DNA of 64,000 nucleotides. Source: ZC4RG30 sp963812195 (GTDB lineage Bacteria; Pseudomonadota; Gammaproteobacteria; Steroidobacterales; Steroidobacteraceae). Within the stretch, counting starts at the first letter, position 1, and every line of letters begins with the position of its first letter. Where the stretch lies: NCBI GenBank assembly GCA_963812195.1, contig CAWEUI010000013.1, positions 62,001 to 126,000 on the forward strand, read 5' to 3'. This document shows, piece by piece, positions 52,279-64,000 of the stretch. Position numbers and translations under genes: made by a program. The notes under the pieces are model-generated. The model ran no database searches and had not been told where the DNA came from. It saw only the letters and a list, made by a program, of their open reading frames with translations.

Positions 52279-53790
52279 GTGAGTCGCCGCAGCGCCCGCG
52301 TGCCCGACGTTCTGGCCGCGGTCGACCTGGGCTCCAACAGCTTCCATCTGGTCGTCGCCCAGCACCGCAATGGTCAGCTGGTGGTCATCGACCGCCTGCG
52401 CGAACCGGTGCAACTCGCGGCCGGGCTCGACGAGGACGGGCGCCTCGACAAGGAAGCCATGAACCGGGCACTGGCGTGCCTGAAGCGCTTCGGGCAACGC
52501 ATTTCGGACATGCATGCCGATGCGGTGCGCGTGGTCGGCACCAGCGCGCTGCGTCGCGCGCGGCGCCGGCAGGTTTTTCTGGAACGTGCCCGCGACGCAC
52601 TGGGCCATCCGGTGGAGATCGTCGCCGGTCGCGAGGAGGCGCGCCTCATCTACGCGGGCGTGTCGCAGTCCCTGCCAGCCGAAGCCGGCAATCGATTGGT
52701 GGTGGACATCGGCGGCGGCAGCACCGAGTTGATCGTCGGGCACGGCAGCGACCCGCTGGAGCTGGAGAGCGTGAACCTGGGCTGTGTGGTGGTCAGCCAG
52801 AAGCACTTCGCCGACGGCAAGCTGTCGGCAAAGCGCTTCGATCGGGCCCTGTTGACGGCGCGCCAGTTCCTGGAGCCGGTACAGGAGCAGTTCCTCAGAC
52901 GCGGCTGGGAATCAGCGGCCGGCAGTTCCGGGACCGTGCGCGCGGTACTGGACTCGTGCCGTGAGCTTGACCCCAAGGCAACCCACATCACTGCGCGGGG
53001 CATCGAGGCGGTCATCGAGGTGCTGGCCGAGGCAGGGCACGTGGAGGCGATTCCGCTCGCGGCCGTGACCGAGGACCGGCGCAATGTGTTCGCCGGCGGG
53101 GTGGTCATCCTGAACGCGATATTCGCGCAGTTGAAGATCTCGCAGATGCGCTGGAGCGAAGGGGCGATGCGCGAGGGGTTGCTGTACGACATGCTGGGGC
53201 GCTTCGGGCGGGAGGACGCGCGCGAGCGTACCGTGCGCTCCATGCAGCAGCGCTATCACGTGGACGCGGCGCAGGCCGGGCGCGTCGAGGCGACCGCGCT
53301 GAAGATGCTCGCGCAGGTGCAGGACAGCTGGAGGCTCACCGACCCGCTGGCCGACGAGGCATTGTCATGGGCCTGCCGGCTGCACGAGATCGGCCTGGAC
53401 GTGGCCCACAGTGGTTACCACCGTCACGGCGCATACCTGCTGGAGAATGCCGACATGCCGGGCTTCGCGCGCGACGAGCAGCGCCTGCTGGCGCGGCTGG
53501 TCGGCAGCCATCGCCGCAAGCTGGTGCTGGATGGTCTGGAGGATCTCGTCCCGCCCTGGGATGAACGCGGCATCTACCTGATCCTGATCCTGCGGCTGGC
53601 CGTGCTGCTGCATCGGGACCGCAGCGAGACGCCGATTCCGGATTTCGTGCTGACCGGCAAACCGCGCACGCTGGAACTGCGTCTGCGCATCCGTTCGTTC
53701 CGCGAGCATCCGCTCACGGCGGCGGACCTCAACGACGAAATACAGTGGTTGCGCGCACACGGGCTGCGCCTGCGCGTATTCACGTCGTAG
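52279..53790 (+). CDS. ppx: Exopolyphosphatase (Ppx/GppA family)
   Basis: A 503-residue phosphatase that removes phosphate from polyphosphate ends, or from pppGpp. The ASKHA-fold ATPase-like halves show AAVDLGSNSFHLVVAQ (phosphate loop 1), GTSALRRARRRQVFLERA, GREEARLIYAGVSQSL, VVDIGGGSTELIVG (loop 2) and the C-terminal HD-like helical part (LHEIGLDVAHSGYHRHGAYLLENADMPGF). The start is the GTG at 52279. It converges on ppk1 with only 13 bases between the stops, the same arrangement as in Pseudomonas, so both directions of polyphosphate turnover sit together. Confidence 0.93.
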   Translation: MSRRSARVPDVLAAVDLGSNSFHLVVAQHRNGQLVVIDRLREPVQLAAGLDEDGRLDKEAMNRALACLKRFGQRISDMHADAVRVVGTSALRRARRRQVFLERARDALGHPVEIVAGREEARLIYAGVSQSLPAEAGNRLVVDIGGGSTELIVGHGSDPLELESVNLGCVVVSQKHFADGKLSAKRFDRALLTARQFLEPVQEQFLRRGWESAAGSSGTVRAVLDSCRELDPKATHITARGIEAVIEVLAEAGHVEAIPLAAVTEDRRNVFAGGVVILNAIFAQLKISQMRWSEGAMREGLLYDMLGRFGREDARERTVRSMQQRYHVDAAQAGRVEATALKMLAQVQDSWRLTDPLADEALSWACRLHEIGLDVAHSGYHRHGAYLLENADMPGFARDEQRLLARLVGSHRRKLVLDGLEDLVPPWDERGIYLILILRLAVLLHRDRSETPIPDFVLTGKPRTLELRLRIRSFREHPLTAADLNDEIQWLRAHGLRLRVFTS

Positions 53791-53803
53791 AGCGGGTCGG
53801 CAC

Positions 53804-55847
53804 CTAGATGATCGTGGTGCCCGAATATCGTTGCAGCAGCGTGGCCTGCGCGGACACCGGCTCGGCAACGCCTTCACGCGCACGCAGGTAGCTGCCGTCG
53901 GATTGCAGCAGCCAGGCGTCGGCGGTGTCCGAAAGGTACAGCTCCAGATCGTCGCGCAGTTGCGCATGCAGTTTCGCGTCGAGTATCGGGAAGGCCACTT
54001 CCACCCGGCGGAACAGGTTGCGCTCCATCCAGTCGGCGCTGGCACAGAACACCGCGGCCCTGGCGCCTTCACCAAAGCACCAGACACGTGGATGTTCCAG
54101 GAAGCGGCCCACGATGGAACGTACGCGGATGTTCTCGGACATGCCGGGAACCGCCGGGGCGCAACGCGCAGGTGCCGCGCACGACCAGATCGATCCGGCA
54201 GCCGGCGCGCGAAGCCGCGTACAGCGCCTCGATGACCTGCGGCTCGGTCAGCGCGTTCATGCGGGCCATGATCCGGCCCTTGTCGCCGTTGTCGGCCTGC
54301 CCTCGGATGAGTTCCAGCACACGCTCGTGCATGGTGAACGGCGATTGCAGCAGGCACCGCAGCTGGGGCGTGCGCGTCAGGCTGGTCAATTGCAGGAAGA
54401 TCTCGTGCACGTCCAGGCCGATGGCGGTCATTGCTGGTCAGCAGGCCGTAGTCGGTATAGGCGCGCGCGGTCTTGTGATGGTAGTTGCCGGTACCCAGAT
54501 GGCAGTAGCGGCGGATGCCATCGTGTTCGCGACGCACCACCAGCAGCATCTTGGCATGGGTCTTGTAGCCCACCACGCCGTACATCACGTGCACGCCGGC
54601 TTCCTGCAGGCGGGTGGCCAGGTCGATGTTCGCCTCCTCATCGAAGCGCGCGCGCAGCTCGATGATGGCGGTGACGTCCTTGCCGTTGTTGGAGGCCGCT
54701 GACCAGTGCGTCCACGATGGGCGATTCCGTGCCGGTGCGATACAGCGTCTGCTTGATGGCCAGCACCTGCGGGTCGGCGGCCGCCAGGCGCAGGAAGTCC
54801 ATCACCGGCGCGAAGCTCTGGAAGGGTTGGTGCAGCAGGCACGTCGCGCACCCGCAACTGTTCGAACAGGTCCGCCCCGGAGGACAGCTGTTCCGGCAAT
54901 GCCGGCGTGAACAGCGGGTATTTCAGGTCGCTGCGTCCGGCCAGCTCGTAGATGACCGAAAGGCGGTTCAGGTTCACCGGGCCGGAAACCCGGTACAGGT
55001 CGTCGGCTCCCAGGGTGAATTCCTTGAGCAGGAAATCCGCGATGTCGTCCGGGCAGTCCACCGAGGTCTCGAGCCGCACCGAGGCGCCGTAGCGGCGGTG
55101 CGCCAGTTCGCCTTCCAGCGCGCGGCGCAGGTCGTCGATCTCCTCCTCGTCGACGAACAGGTCGCTGTTGCGTGTGACGCGGAACGCATAGCAGCCGTGC
55201 ACTTCCATTCCGGGAAACAGCAACGGGATGAACTCGGAGACGATGTTCGACAGCAGCACCAGCGTGATGCCGCTGGCGCCGTTGGGGACCCGGACCACGC
55301 GCGGCAGGGAACGCGGCACCTGCACGATGGCCAGATCGGTGTCGCGGCCGAACGCGTCCTTGCCTTCCAGGCGCACCACGAAGTTCAGGCTCTTGTTCTG
55401 GATGCGCGGAAACGGCCGGGCCGGATCCAGTCCCAGCGGCGTCAGCACCGGTTCGACTTCATTGTGGAAATGCTGTTCCAGCCAGGCGCGGTCCTCGGCG
55501 GTCCAGACATCGCGGCTCTGCAGCCGCACGCCCGTCGCGGCCAGTTCCGGCAGCAGCTGGCTGTTCAGGCAGACGTACTGGTCGGCGATCAGCGCGGCGG
55601 CGCGGCCGCGGATGGATTCGAGTTGTTCCTCCACCGGTGTTCCGAGCTCGGCCAGTTGCTTCAGGCCGGCAACCCGGATCTCGAAGAATTCGTCGATATT
55701 GCTCGAGGAGATGCACAGGAAGCGCAGTCGCTCCAGCAGTGGCAGGGACGGGTCGGTGGCCAGCGCGAGTACCCGCTGGTTGAACTCGAGCAGGGAGAGC
55801 TCGCGATTGATGAACGATTCCATGGGCGACTTGGGAGACTCGGTCAT
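53804..55847 (-). CDS. ppk1: Polyphosphate kinase PPK1 (about four frame breaks)
   Basis: A membrane-associated kinase of about 679 residues that makes polyphosphate from ATP. The N-terminus FINRELSLLEFNQRVLALA, PRIQNKSLNFVVRL and FPGMEVHGCYAFRVTRNSD are standard. The catalytic part has ELRARFDEEANIDLATRL, GYKTHAKMLLVVRRE (phospho-His) and RYCHLGTGNYHHKTARAYTD. One extra base each near 54845 (should read VRDVLLHQPFQSF), 54698 (SASNNGKDVTAI), 54436 (TSNTAIGLDVHE) and 54153 (PGVPGMSENIRV) breaks the frame. All are insertions, and removing them restores the full-length family. I chose ATG 55847, five bases from the anmK stop; ATG 55823 is possible. Confidence 0.88.
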
Positions 55848-55852
55848 GGAAA

Positions 55853-56971
55853 TTACATTCCGGTTACAGCGCCCTTGTGCAGGGCCCCGAGCACGCGCGG
55901 ACCGCGGGCACCCGTCACGGCGGTCAGGTTGCCGGGCAATCCCTCCAGGAACCGGTGCGCCAGCCACGCGAACAGTGCCGCTTCGACCTGCGTCGGAGCG
56001 ATGCCATACGCCTCGGTGGTCGTGACCCGCACCCCGGGCAGCCGCGCCGCCAGGCGTCGCACCAACTCCTTGTTGTAAGCACCGCCGCCGCACACCAGCA
56101 GTTCCCGCGGCGCGAATCCCGATACGGCGGTGATCGCCTGCGCGATGGTGGCCGCGGTGAACTCGCACAGGGTTGCCTGCACATCGGCGACCGAACCCGC
56201 AGCGGCGTGCAGCTTCGGTTCCAGCCACGCGCGATGGAACAGTTCCCGGCCGGTGCTCTTGGGAGCCGGAAGCGCCAGGTAGGGTTCGCACAGCAGCGCC
56301 TGCAGCAGTGGTTCCAGCACCCTGCCGCCGGCGGCCAGCGCGCCGTCCCGGTCAAATGGTGTTCCCAGGTGTTCGGTGGCCCACAGGTCCATCAGGCAGT
56401 TGCCGGGTCCGGTGTCGAAGCCGCCCACCGCTGCGGCGGCATGCAGCAACGTCACGTTGGCAATGCCGCCGATGTTGACCACCGCGCGATCCTCGCCCGA
56501 TGCGCCGAAAGCCGCCGCATGGAATGCGGGCACCAGCGGCGCCGCCTCTCCGCCAGCCGCCATGTCGCGCCGGCGGAAGTCGGCGACCACGTCGATGCCC
56601 GTGGCTTCGGCGATGCGGCTCGGATCGCCGATCTGGATGGTGTAGGGCAGGGGCTCGCGCGGTCGATGCAGGATGGTCTGGCCGTGGCTGCCGATTGCGC
56701 GAATGTCGCCGGGTGCCACCGCGCAGTGCTGCAGCAGCGCGGTGGCCGCGGCGGCAAACACTTCCCCCACCCGGGCATCGAGCGCGCCGAATTCGTCCAG
56801 ATCGCAGCTGGCCGGGTCGGCGACCACACGCCTCAGGCGTGCCGCCAGATCAGGCGGATAGTCCAGATGGGCCGCGGCCCGGACCTGCAGACCAGTGTCG
56901 GCGACATCCAGCAGTACGGCCTCGACGCCGTCCATGCTGGTTCCGGAGACAAGTCCGGCGTAGAGCGTCAT
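55853..56971 (-). CDS. anmK: Anhydro-N-acetylmuramic acid kinase
   Basis: A 372-residue sugar kinase that converts 1,6-anhydro-MurNAc to MurNAc-6-phosphate in peptidoglycan recycling. The start LYAGLVSGTSMDGVEAVL is the family hallmark; AIGSHGQTILHRP, VVADFRRRDMAAGGEGAPLVP (as AGGEAAPLVPAFH here), VNIGGIANVTLL and DTGPGNCLMDLW follow. The length is that of E. coli AnmK. It lies between the M23 peptidase gene (27 bases) and ppk1 (5 bases), so it is probably co-transcribed with both. With ampD in the window, two steps of wall recycling are covered. Confidence 0.94.
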   Translation of the reverse strand: MTLYAGLVSGTSMDGVEAVLLDVADTGLQVRAAAHLDYPPDLAARLRRVVADPASCDLDEFGALDARVGEVFAAAATALLQHCAVAPGDIRAIGSHGQTILHRPREPLPYTIQIGDPSRIAEATGIDVVADFRRRDMAAGGEAAPLVPAFHAAAFGASGEDRAVVNIGGIANVTLLHAAAAVGGFDTGPGNCLMDLWATEHLGTPFDRDGALAAGGRVLEPLLQALLCEPYLALPAPKSTGRELFHRAWLEPKLHAAAGSVADVQATLCEFTAATIAQAITAVSGFAPRELLVCGGGAYNKELVRRLAARLPGVRVTTTEAYGIAPTQVEAALFAWLAHRFLEGLPGNLTAVTGARGPRVLGALHKGAVTGM

Positions 56972-56998
56972 GAGGCCCCGACCTGCCTCGGCCGCGGC

Positions 56999-58318
56999 TC
57001 AAAGCGCCGCGAGCGCGGCGCTTGTCGCAGGTTGTGAAACCGGGGCGGTGTCCAGCCGGGTCAGCAACGGCGCGGCCAGCAGTTCGAACATCGCGCCCTG
57101 CTCTGCCGGTATCGGCGGACCAGGCTTGGAGCGGCGCACGGCCTTCTGCGGATCGATGGATTTGCCGTGGTCGATGAATTCGAAATGCAGGTGTGGACCG
57201 GTGGCCAGGCCGGTCATGCCGACGTAGCCGATCACTTCGCCCTGGTCGACGTGCTGGCCGACCCGCTGGCCGGAGGCAAAGCGCGACATGTGCCCATAGC
57301 GCGTGACGATGCCATTGGCGTGGGTGATCTCCACCATGTTGCCGAAGCCGCCCCGCCTGCCGCGGAAGCGGATGCGCCCGGCGCCGGCCGCGCGTATCGG
57401 CGTGCCGGTCGGCGCAGCGTAGTCCACGCCCTTGTGGGCACGGATGGTGTTCAGGATGGGATGTCGGCGATGCAGGGTGAACACCGAGCTGATGCGCGTG
57501 AACTTCACCGGCGTCTTCAGGAAGGCCTTGCGCAGCGATACCCCCTCGGGCGTGTAGTAGTCGGCATCGCCGTCGGCGTTCACGTAGCGGATCGCGCGAT
57601 AGCGCGTGCCGCTGTTGATGAATTCCGCGGCGAGGATGTCGCCGTCCTGCACGACCTTGCCGTCCTTTTCGATCTGTTGGTAGACCACCTTGAAGGAATC
57701 GCCCACGCGCAGGTCGAGATAGAAATCCACGTCCCAGCGGAAGATGTCCACCAGCTGCATGATGGTGGCATCACGCAGCCCCGCGGCGCTGCCGGCCGCG
57801 AACAGCGAGGAATCGATGGTGCCCGAGGCAGTCACGATGTGGCGCGACAGCGGCACTTGCTCCACGCGCGCCGTGAAGTTGTCGGCGCCGTCGCGTTGCA
57901 CCTGCAGCGTCTGGTTGATCGACAGCGGCCGGCGCAGTCCCACCAGTTGCCCGTCGCGCTTGAAGATGGTCAGCATCTCGCCGGGCCGGATCCTGTCCAG
58001 CGCCTGCCGCGCGCTGTCGAGGGCGCGGATGTTGGCAAGGTCGGTCAGCGACAGCTTCAGGCGGCGGAAGATCCCCTCGAGCGTGTCGTTGCGCCGGATG
58101 GTCACCTGGATGGCATCGGCCAGGGCCAGGCCCGCGTCCTGCACGCTGGCCTGGCGCGCGTCGAATGCCTGGATGGCCGTGCGGGCAGGGTCGGGCTGCC
58201 GGCTCAGCGTGGCCGAAGCATGCACGCCCAGCGCCACCACGACGGCGCAGCAGAACAGATGCAGGCCGCGCAGCGGGATCAGCCCGAGGATTCCGGGAGG
58301 ACGGGGTGTCAACGGCAC
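56999..58318 (-). CDS. Membrane-anchored M23 metallopeptidase
   Basis: A 439-residue probable DD-endopeptidase or activator acting on peptidoglycan. The N-terminus has a hydrophobic helix (about 16-33), then a LysM/OapA-like region (VTIRRNDTLEGIFRRLKLSLTDLANI ... IRPGEMLTIFKRDG), then the M23 domain with zinc ligands in RAHKGVDYAAPTGTPI (His, Asp) and GPHLHFEF (His). RYGHM supplies the catalytic His. The HxxxD and HxH motifs are complete, so it should be active. The start is the GTG at 58318. The order anmK-M23-tyrS is conserved in pseudomonads. The nearby bactofilin could position it. Confidence 0.9.
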   Translation of the reverse strand: MPLTPRPPGILGLIPLRGLHLFCCAVVVALGVHASATLSRQPDPARTAIQAFDARQASVQDAGLALADAIQVTIRRNDTLEGIFRRLKLSLTDLANIRALDSARQALDRIRPGEMLTIFKRDGQLVGLRRPLSINQTLQVQRDGADNFTARVEQVPLSRHIVTASGTIDSSLFAAGSAAGLRDATIMQLVDIFRWDVDFYLDLRVGDSFKVVYQQIEKDGKVVQDGDILAAEFINSGTRYRAIRYVNADGDADYYTPEGVSLRKAFLKTPVKFTRISSVFTLHRRHPILNTIRAHKGVDYAAPTGTPIRAAGAGRIRFRGRRGGFGNMVEITHANGIVTRYGHMSRFASGQRVGQHVDQGEVIGYVGMTGLATGPHLHFEFIDHGKSIDPQKAVRRSKPGPPIPAEQGAMFELLAAPLLTRLDTAPVSQPATSAALAAL

Positions 58319-58331
58319 GAATTCGCCACCA

Positions 58332-58375
58332 GATCAGTCAATTATGTAAACTTCCAGCGAAGCTATATTAATGAT
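58332..58375 (+). promoter_or_regulatory. AT-rich promoter region between the M23 gene and tyrS
   Basis: In the 150-base divergent region between GTG 58318 and ATG 58469, the stretch 58332-58375 is much richer in A+T than its surroundings and holds TATATT (58364-58369), a fair -10 element for tyrS. A matching -35 element is weak. No T-box or hairpin typical of tRNA-synthetase control is seen. Confidence 0.35.
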
Positions 58376-58468
58376 GCACCATAAGGCAACTGGTTTGCCT
58401 GTTCTGGCAGGTGAATTGCGACGCACGCCACGAGCGCCGGCACTCATCCGTTATCCTTCCCGCCGCCC

Positions 58469-59716
58469 ATGAGTGACCACAACAGCACGCCGGACATATC
58501 CGGCCCGGCCGCCGCTCAGCTCGCTGAACTGACCCGCGGCACCCATGAAGTTCTCACGCAACCGGATCTGGTGCGCAAGCTCGCGCGCGGCAAGCCGATG
58601 ATCGTGAAGGCCGGATTCGATCCCACTGCGCCGGACCTGCACCTGGGCCACACGGTGCTGCTGAACAAGATGCGCCACTTCCAGCAATACGGGCACGAGG
58701 TGGTGTTCCTGATCGGTGATTTCACCGGACTCATCGGCGATCCGACCGGGCGCAACGCCACCCGGCCGCGGCTCTCACCCGAGGACATCCAGGCCAATGC
58801 GCGCACCTACGAGAAGCAGGTCTTCAGGATCCTGGACAGCGAGCGCACGCGGGTGGATTTCAACTCGCGCTGGTTCGGCCAGATGGGCGCGGCCGGCCTG
58901 ATCGAGATCGCCGCCAAGTACACCGTGGCGCGCATCATGGAACGCGACGATTTCACCAAGCGCTTCCGCGCCGGCCATCCCATCGCATTGCACGAGTTCC
59001 TTTATCCGCTGGTGCAGGGTTACGACTCGGTGGCATTGCAGGCCGACGTGGAGCTGGGCGGCACCGACCAGACCTTCAACCTGCTGGTGGGCAGGGCGCT
59101 GCAGGAACACTACGGCCAGGAGCCGCAGGTGGTGATGACCGTGCCGCTGCTGGAAGGCCTGGACGGCGTCAACAAGATGTCCAAGTCGCTGGGCAACTAC
59201 GTGGGCATCGCCGAGGATCCGGATACGCAGTTCGGCAAGCTGATGTCCATCTCGGACACGCTGATGTGGCGTTACTTCGAGCTGCTCTCCTTCCGTCCGC
59301 TGGGCGAGATCGCCGGCCTGAAGAAGGCGGTGGACGAGGGGCGCAATCCGCGCGACGTGAAGTTCGAGCTGGCGCAGGAAATCGTCGCCCGATTCCACGA
59401 CGCGGCGGCGGCCGGGCGCGCGCAGCAGAACTTCATTGAACGCTTCTCGCAGAAGGCGCTGCCCACCGACCTGCCGCTGCAGCAGCTGTCGAGCACCGAC
59501 GAGGCGGGCATCCGCCTGGCCGCGGCACTGAAGGAGGCTGGCCTTGCGGCCAGCAATTCCGAGGCGAACCGCAAGATCCAGGAGGGCGCGGTGCGCATCG
59601 ATGGCAACAAGACCACGGACCGCGAGACGCGCCTCGCCCCGGGCGGCGAATACCTGCTGCAGCTCGGTTCCCGGCGCTTCGCCCGGGTGCAGGTGGCGCG
59701 CCGCCAGGCGCTCTGA
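58469..59716 (+). CDS. tyrS: Tyrosyl-tRNA synthetase
   Basis: A 415-residue class I synthetase that charges tRNA-Tyr. It has the first ATP signature HLGH (58-61, in APDLHLGHTVLL), tyrosine-pocket residues in YPLVQGYDSVALQADVELGGTDQ, the KMSKS loop (236-240, in GVNKMSKSLGNYVG) and a C-terminal S4 RNA-binding domain (AASNSEANRKIQEGAVRIDG). The sequence belongs to the shorter TyrZ-like bacterial group (PTGRNATRP after GLIGD). It converges on the GH3 gene with six bases between the stops. Confidence 0.95.
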   Translation: MSDHNSTPDISGPAAAQLAELTRGTHEVLTQPDLVRKLARGKPMIVKAGFDPTAPDLHLGHTVLLNKMRHFQQYGHEVVFLIGDFTGLIGDPTGRNATRPRLSPEDIQANARTYEKQVFRILDSERTRVDFNSRWFGQMGAAGLIEIAAKYTVARIMERDDFTKRFRAGHPIALHEFLYPLVQGYDSVALQADVELGGTDQTFNLLVGRALQEHYGQEPQVVMTVPLLEGLDGVNKMSKSLGNYVGIAEDPDTQFGKLMSISDTLMWRYFELLSFRPLGEIAGLKKAVDEGRNPRDVKFELAQEIVARFHDAAAAGRAQQNFIERFSQKALPTDLPLQQLSSTDEAGIRLAAALKEAGLAASNSEANRKIQEGAVRIDGNKTTDRETRLAPGGEYLLQLGSRRFARVQVARRQAL

Positions 59717-59722
59717 ATCGCG

Positions 59723-62251
<2,529 letters not shown>

Positions 62252-62255
<4 letters not shown>

Positions 62256-63785
62256 GTCCCTTCCTGCTGTCTGGCGCCCGCGGCGCAGTGTCTGGTGATG
62301 TAGGCCTGCTGGGTGGGAATGCCGCGCACAGTGTCCGCGATGATCTGGCGCATTTGTCCCAGCATGCCGGCAAGGTCGGTATCGCTCATGGCGTCCACCA
62401 GCGCGTCGTGGCCGGCGGGTTGCACGCCCTGTCCGAGCAGTACCGCCACCCAGCTGGCCACGGAGAACAGCTCGTCGTCGTAGCGGAATATCCGGCCGCG
62501 GCCCGCAAACAGATCGAGCTTGCGCTGCAGGGAATCCGGCACCGGCATGTCGCGGCACTGGCGCCAGAACGCGGAGCCTTCGCGCGCATTGGCCTTGTAG
62601 TGCAGGATGACGAAATCACGCACCTGCTCGAAGGTGGCCGACATCTGCCGGTTGTACTCGGCGCTCTCCTGCGGCGCCGCTGTCCGCGTCGGGAACAATG
62701 CCAGCAGCTTGGAAATGCCGGCCTGCACCAGGTGTATGGCGGTGGATTCCAGCGGTTCGAGAAAGCCCGCCGCCAGCCCCAGGGCCACGCAGTTGTGCTT
62801 CCACAGCTCGCGCCGCCGTCCGGTGGTGAAGCGCAGCAGGCGCGGTTCGGCCAGGCTCTGGCCCTCGACGTTCTGCAGCAACGTGCGCGTCGCGGCGTCG
62901 TCGTCCAGCACCCGGCTGCAATACACCAGGCCATTGCCGGTACGTTGCTGCAGCGGAATGTGCCACTGCCAGCCCGCCTTCGCGCGCGATGGACCGCGTG
63001 TACGGCTGATCCGTCCTGAGCTGGCTGGTGGCAACGGCCACCGCGCGGTCGCAGGGCAGCCAGTGCGACCAGTCCTCGTGCGCCACGCCGAGCGCCTCGC
63101 CAAGCAGCAGCGAGCGAAAGCCGGAGCAGTCGATGAAGAAATCACCCTCGACAAGCGTGCCGTCCTGCATGCGCAGGCCGGTGATATCGCCCTGTCCGGC
63201 CTCACGTTCGACCTGCACGACCGTGCCTTCGATGCGCGTGACACCCAGCCGTTCGGCATAGCCCTGCAGGTAGCGCGCCACCAGCGCGGCATCGAAGTGA
63301 TACGCCCAGGTCCAGTGGTTCAGCGGGAAGCGATCCGAGTCGGGCAGGGCAAAACGTCCCGCATGGGCTGCGGTGGCCGTCAGCGAGAACTCCTCGAGCC
63401 GCGCGCTTGCTGAATGCTCGCGCAGGCGCAGGAAGTACTGATGGAACGGCACGCCTTCCACGTCCGCGCCGAACAGGCCGAACGGATGCATGTAGCGGTG
63501 GCCGGGGCGGTGCCAGTCGGTGAACTCGATGCCCAGTTTGAAGGTGCCCTGCGTGTTGCGCAGAAAGTCGTTTTCATCGATGCCCAGCATCTGCAGGAAG
63601 TTGCGGATCGGCGGTATCGTGGCCTCGCCCACGCCGACAGTGCCGATCCCGGCGGACTCGATCACGCTGATCCGCGTCTGCCCGGCGTGCAGGAACCGGG
63701 CAAGTGCCGCGGCGGCCATCCAGCCGGCCGTGCCGCCGCCGACAACGACTATCCGCCGCAGATTGTCGGGATGCCCGAGGCTCAC
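62252..63785 (-). CDS. Flavin-dependent tryptophan-halogenase-like protein (one frame break)
   Basis: A protein of about 510 residues of the tryptophan halogenase family. It has the FAD motif VVVGGGTAGWMAA, the catalytic Lys in GTFKLGIEF, the halogenase hallmark WQWHIP and the flavin-domain end GFLEPLESTAIHLVQAGI. The hallmark appears only after skipping one extra G near 62989. The start GTG 63785 overlaps the stop of the upstream halogenase (GTGA); TTG 63794 also lies in frame. Such genes in Xanthomonadales and Caulobacterales often sit with TonB receptors and glycoside hydrolases instead of antibiotic genes, as here with GH3; the physiological substrate is unknown. The presence of both Lys and WxWxIP argues for real halogenase chemistry. 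Confidence 0.85.
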
Positions 63786-64000
63786 GCGGCGCAATGCCCG
63801 TCAATGAACTCGCGGTGCGTCGGCATGTAGTCGGCGGAGTTGCGCACCACGGTGCGGATTTCCTCGAGCCGCCGCCGGGTGTCCTCCAGGCTGAGTACTT
63901 CCGTGACCGGATCGTAGCCCTGCGGCCGCGGCAGCTGGCCATTCATGACCGCATGCCAGCTCGTATCGTTGAACAGCTCGTCGTTCTCCCGGAACGCCCG
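63782..64000 (-). CDS. Second tryptophan-halogenase-like protein, C-terminus only
   Basis: The last 72 residues of a protein whose start lies beyond the right edge. The sequence RENDELFNDTSWHAVMNGQ, QGYDPVTEVLSLEDTRRRLEEIRTVV and MPTHREFIDGHCAA is the typical end of tryptophan-halogenase-family proteins, including the closing His-Cys. The corresponding end of the next gene (LFSVASWVAVLLGQG; ARQQEGT) is related but clearly different, so the two are old paralogues, not a recent duplicate. Its stop overlaps the next start as GTGA, so halogenase-halogenase-GH3 form one operon. Confidence 0.8.
   Translation of the reverse strand, partial: RAFRENDELFNDTSWHAVMNGQLPRPQGYDPVTEVLSLEDTRRRLEEIRTVVRNSADYMPTHREFIDGHCAA

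Overview
The window is G+C-rich, densely packed gammaproteobacterial chromosome. Most neighbouring genes overlap by 1-17 bases, convergent pairs often overlap at their 3' ends, and no gene-free stretch exceeds 300 bases; the longest gaps are divergent promoter regions of about 100-160 bases. The block pyrB-ruvX-yqgE-tonB-gshB / pilG-pilH-pilI-pilJ-chpA-chpC / rsmE-bioA follows the order known from Pseudomonas aeruginosa and Xanthomonas. So does the set erpA, ppx/ppk, anmK, M23 peptidase, tyrS. Two-component, efflux, TonB and halogenase/GH3 content suggests the Xanthomonadales/Nevskiales/Steroidobacter side of the class, but I cannot place it more precisely. No tRNA, rRNA, insertion sequence, phage gene or CRISPR array is visible.

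Layout. 0-6.4 kb: a tripartite macAB-type efflux operon (outer-membrane factor cut by the window edge), divergent from a baeSR-like two-component pair. 6.5-12.7 kb: four tightly spaced genes for exported proteins (DUF1592-type cytochrome, Tat-exported DUF1552 protein, ankyrin-repeat protein, Tat-like metallo-beta-lactamase-fold protein); this is the least understood part of the window. 12.7-16.3 kb: an XRE/MmyB-type regulator, then a YtrA-type GntR regulator with its ABC exporter. A 9-bp perfect inverted repeat runs into the GntR start codon. 16.3-24.2 kb: a heavy-metal-type RND efflux operon (MFP, RND, DUF3240, OMF), divergent from a QseBC/PmrAB-like pair. The shared promoter region holds a CTTAAG-N5-CTTAAG box. 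24.2-29.8 kb: an exported methyltransferase, a PyrK-like electron-transfer subunit, pyrB, ruvX, yqgE, tonB and gshB. 30-38.7 kb: a stripped-down Pil-Chp chemosensory operon for twitching motility. It has no pilK or chpB, and its PilJ receptor lacks the periplasmic sensor domain. 38.7-44.2 kb: rsmE, bioA, a PQQ/haem c alcohol dehydrogenase and a TraB/GumN protein, all with broken frames. 44.2-59.7 kb: mostly housekeeping genes (ampD, PduO-type adenosyltransferase, IMPase, an exported spermidine-synthase-like protein with its membrane partner, pdxH, tyrA, rppH, bactofilin, erpA, ppx/ppk1, anmK, M23, tyrS). 59.7-64 kb: an operon of two flavin-dependent tryptophan-halogenase-like genes and a GH3 beta-glucosidase lipoprotein, the first halogenase gene cut by the window edge.

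Sequence quality matters here. About 26 frame breaks can be placed outside bioA, and all but about three look like single-base insertions. bioA alone carries roughly ten more plus one in-frame stop, yet its active-site motifs survive in alternating frames. This points to uncorrected sequencing error rather than gene decay. I therefore give such genes as whole loci and name the break points.
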